Notes under the pieces: model-generated | The model's input: the letters and a program-made list of their open reading frames with translations, nothing else | What the model was told of the DNA's origin: nothing | Database searches by the model: none | Part shown: one piece after another, positions 16,229 through 17,500 of the stretch | How positions within the stretch are numbered: position 1 is the stretch's first letter | Layout of the letters: the number at the start of each line of letters is the position of its first letter | From: Penaeus vannamei | Lineage: Eukaryota; Arthropoda; Malacostraca; Decapoda; Penaeidae | Reading direction: 5' to 3' | DNA: 17,500 nt | Assembly: GCF_042767895.1 (NCBI RefSeq) | Contig: NC_091567.1 | Span: forward strand, 30,219,440-30,236,939 | Translations under genes and position numbers: made by a program

Positions 16229-16341
16229 CTAATGTTTTTCTTTTTCTTCTTCTTGCAGGTGAGTTGAGTCATCGGTACCCCCCCCCCCCACCACCACCAC
16301 CACCACCCTCTTCTCCCTGCATCATGGTAGGGAGGGTAAGT
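16229..16341 (+). promoter_or_regulatory. candidate recursive splice site with short exon
   Basis: TTTTTCTTCTTCTTGCAG ends at 16258 and is followed directly by GTGAGT (16259-16264). CTAAT at 16229-16233 is a good branch-site match 26 bases upstream of the AG. A second donor, GGG|GTAAGT-like, begins at 16336, giving a 77-bp potential exon (16259-16335). An acceptor fused to a regenerated donor, with another donor shortly after, is the layout described for recursive splicing sites: dual junctions in Drosophila, RS-exons in vertebrates. Read as an ordinary exon it would give ELSHRY, a Pro run from the C-run/CCA repeat, then SSPCIMVGR. No protein is recognised. Confidence 0.4.
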
Positions 16342-16439
16342 GGAGATCGAGGTTCCACTGGCCGCGGCTAGCTCTGGAACCTGACTCAAGTACGGGATTG
16401 TCGCTCTTCTCCCAGGGCTAGGCGTGGGTACTGTTTGGG

Positions 16440-16759
16440 GAAGTAAGGGAAGGAGGGAGTGAGAGTGAGAGTGAGGGAGAGTTAGAGTGAGGGAAGGAGA
16501 GTTAGAGTGAGTGAGGGAGGGAGAGTGAGAGTGAGAGTGAGAGGGAGGGAGGGAGAGTGAGAGTGGGGGAGGGAGAGTGAAAGTAAGGGAGGGAGAGTGA
16601 GAGTGAGGGAGGGAGAGTCAGAGTGAGGGAGGGAGAGTCAGAGTGAGTGAGGGAGAGTCATAGTGATGGAGATTCACAGTGATGGAGAGCTAGAGCGAGA
16701 GAGAGAGAGTGAGAACGAGAAAGAGAGAGTGAAGGTGAGTGATGAGTGAGTGTGAGTGA

Positions 16760-16845
<86 letters not shown>
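16440..16845. repeat. GAGT-type purine repeats then (GA)41
   Basis: 16445-16680 is built from GAGTGAGAGTGAGGGAGG-type units of varying length, including repeated GGGAGGGAGAGTGAGAGTG and GGGAGAGTCAGAGTGA. From 16764 to 16845 a pure GA dinucleotide repeat follows (about 41 copies). The minus strand carries Ser/Leu low-complexity frames only. Confidence 0.93.
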
Positions 16846-16848
<3 letters not shown>

Positions 16849-17180
16849 AGAAGGAGAAGGTGTTCGAACGGGCGGAAGGAAGGGGGAAGAGAAAAGTAAC
16901 AAGGCAGATATGTAGGTAACTGGACATATATGTAGGTAGAAAAGAGAGAGACAGAGGGAGCAAGGAGAGAAGCAGGTAGTAAGCAGTCACGTGACCAGCA
17001 ACACGGCCCAGAGCAATTTGCAAAACGTGGGCGCGGGCGGAGGCGGGAAGGCGGACGTAAGAGCAAGCACATCGAACACAGAGAAAAAGGAGGAAAAGAA
17101 GGAATAGAACGAAGACAGAAAATCCTCTGATGATGTCGTTTTAAGTTGATTCTAACATCGAGGCCGTCGTTTGCCTCTCG
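16846..17180. other. unique DNA upstream of candidate gene start
   Basis: Non-repetitive and purine-rich to about 16975, then GC-mixed. It contains the E-box palindrome listed separately, then GGGCGCGGGCGGAGGCGGG (17030-17048), which holds GC-box-like GGGCGG. No coding exon is recognised on either strand. Confidence 0.4.
16986..16995. promoter_or_regulatory. GTCACGTGAC palindrome (E-box/CLEAR type)
   Basis: This is a perfect 10-bp palindrome and matches the CLEAR consensus bound by TFEB/MITF-family bHLH-zip factors; CACGTG alone is also a Myc/Max/USF site. It sits about 315 bp upstream of the ATG at 17302, with GC-box-like sequence between. The placement is suggestive of a proximal promoter; binding is inferred. 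Confidence 0.4.
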
Positions 17181-17262
17181 CTCCCTCTCTCTCTCTTTTT
17201 CTCTCTCTCTCTTTCTTTCTCTCTCTCTTTCTTTCTCTCTCTCTTTCTTTCTTTCCCTCTAC
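17181..17262. repeat. CT/CTTT microsatellite
   Basis: CT repeats with TTTCTTT interruptions at about 17212, 17228 and 17244, 16 bp apart, giving a degenerate 16-bp unit. It ends in a C-rich stretch (17262-17285). Confidence 0.9.
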
Positions 17263-17301
17263 CCTTCCCCCACCCCCACCCCCCCTCTGCCGGAGCGGAA
17301 G

Positions 17302-17406
17302 ATGGCGGTGCGGGAGGATAAGGATGAGAATCCCCGTCCTTCGCGCCCTCGGAAGCAGGGTGGGCGCGCGGGAAGCATCGCGGATCGGCGAAGGCTGTGG
17401 GCGTGA
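17302..17406 (+). CDS. possible 34-codon upstream or first-exon frame
   Basis: The ATG at 17302 lies in CGGAAGATGGCGG, which combines an ETS-like CGGAAG with the AAGATGGCGG form of the YY1 site often found at translation starts of CpG-island genes. Kozak context is good (A at -3, G at +4). The frame encodes 34 residues beginning MAVREDKDEN, basic and polar, with no recognised domain, and stops at TGA 17404-17406. GC and CpG rise sharply here. It could be a uORF, a first exon whose splice donor I cannot place, or chance. Confidence 0.2.
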   Translation: MAVREDKDENPRPSRPRKQGGRAGSIADRRRLWA

Positions 17407-17500
17407 TGGGCGTGAAGGCACTCGACGCGCGTGCTCGGCCGCCGTGTTGGCTTTTTAGGGGCTGGATGGACGGGTTTTGCGCGCGCGGGCATGGCTCGGG
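17406..17500 (+). CDS. possible open frame running off the window
   Basis: An ATG at 17406 overlaps the stop of the preceding frame as TGATG and opens a frame of at least 31 codons (starting MGVKALDARA) to the window edge. It has G at -3 and +4. The CpG-rich context and TGATG overlap would fit a uORF/main-frame pair, but the frame is short, has no recognised motif and is cut by the edge, so this is weak. Confidence 0.12.
   Translation, partial: MGVKALDARARPPCWLFRGWMDGFCARGHGS

Overview
The window looks like non-coding DNA from a decapod crustacean, most like a penaeid shrimp. This is an inference from texture, not from a recognised gene: very long perfect dinucleotide microsatellites, kilobase polypyrimidine/polypurine blocks, several minisatellite families, scattered AT-rich unique DNA and no compact gene order. 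No open frame has a recognisable protein domain. Almost all long open frames are translations of simple repeats, open because the repeat lacks stop codons. I call no confident protein-coding gene.

Layout. 1-2870: a pyrimidine block grading from T-rich to C-rich, a short CpG-rich patch, a (CA)60-(GA)n microsatellite, then mostly unique DNA ending in a CCAAT/CRE patch. 2870-4240: a 24-bp CA-rich minisatellite, a long (CT)n tract, a 192-bp duplication and a 26-bp minisatellite. 4460-6750: a 30-bp T-rich minisatellite full of TGTTTAT motifs, an imperfect inverted repeat, an unrecognised complex tandem array (5843-6232), a 225-bp element with 29-bp terminal inverted repeats (6305-6529) and (TC)47. 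6950-9780: about 2.3 kb of polypyrimidine followed by a switch to a G-rich polypurine block carrying four regularly spaced CACGTG sites. 9890-12310: a (CT)n(CA)n compound microsatellite, polypurine, then about 1.5 kb of mostly unique DNA with a G-quadruplex candidate. 12485-14659: a trinucleotide tract, then the largest feature, a 1.8-kb 39-bp minisatellite with internal higher-order structure. 14790-16860: polypyrimidine, T-rich and CCT-rich tracts, then GAGT/GA purine repeats. 16980-17500: a CpG-rich patch with E-box, GC-box and ETS/YY1-like motifs and short open frames running to the edge, the best candidate for a gene start.

Most notable signals: (a) a strong 3' splice site fused directly to a 5' splice site at 16258/16259, with a second donor 77 bp downstream, the architecture of a recursive splicing site; a weaker one lies at 10188/10189 on the same strand, so the window may be part of a long plus-strand intron; (b) the nested 39-bp array; (c) the unrecognised 62-79-bp array beside a MITE-like element; (d) the CACGTG repeat. 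There are no interacting genes to describe. Functions proposed for non-coding motifs are inferences from short matches in a low-complexity background, where chance matches are common.
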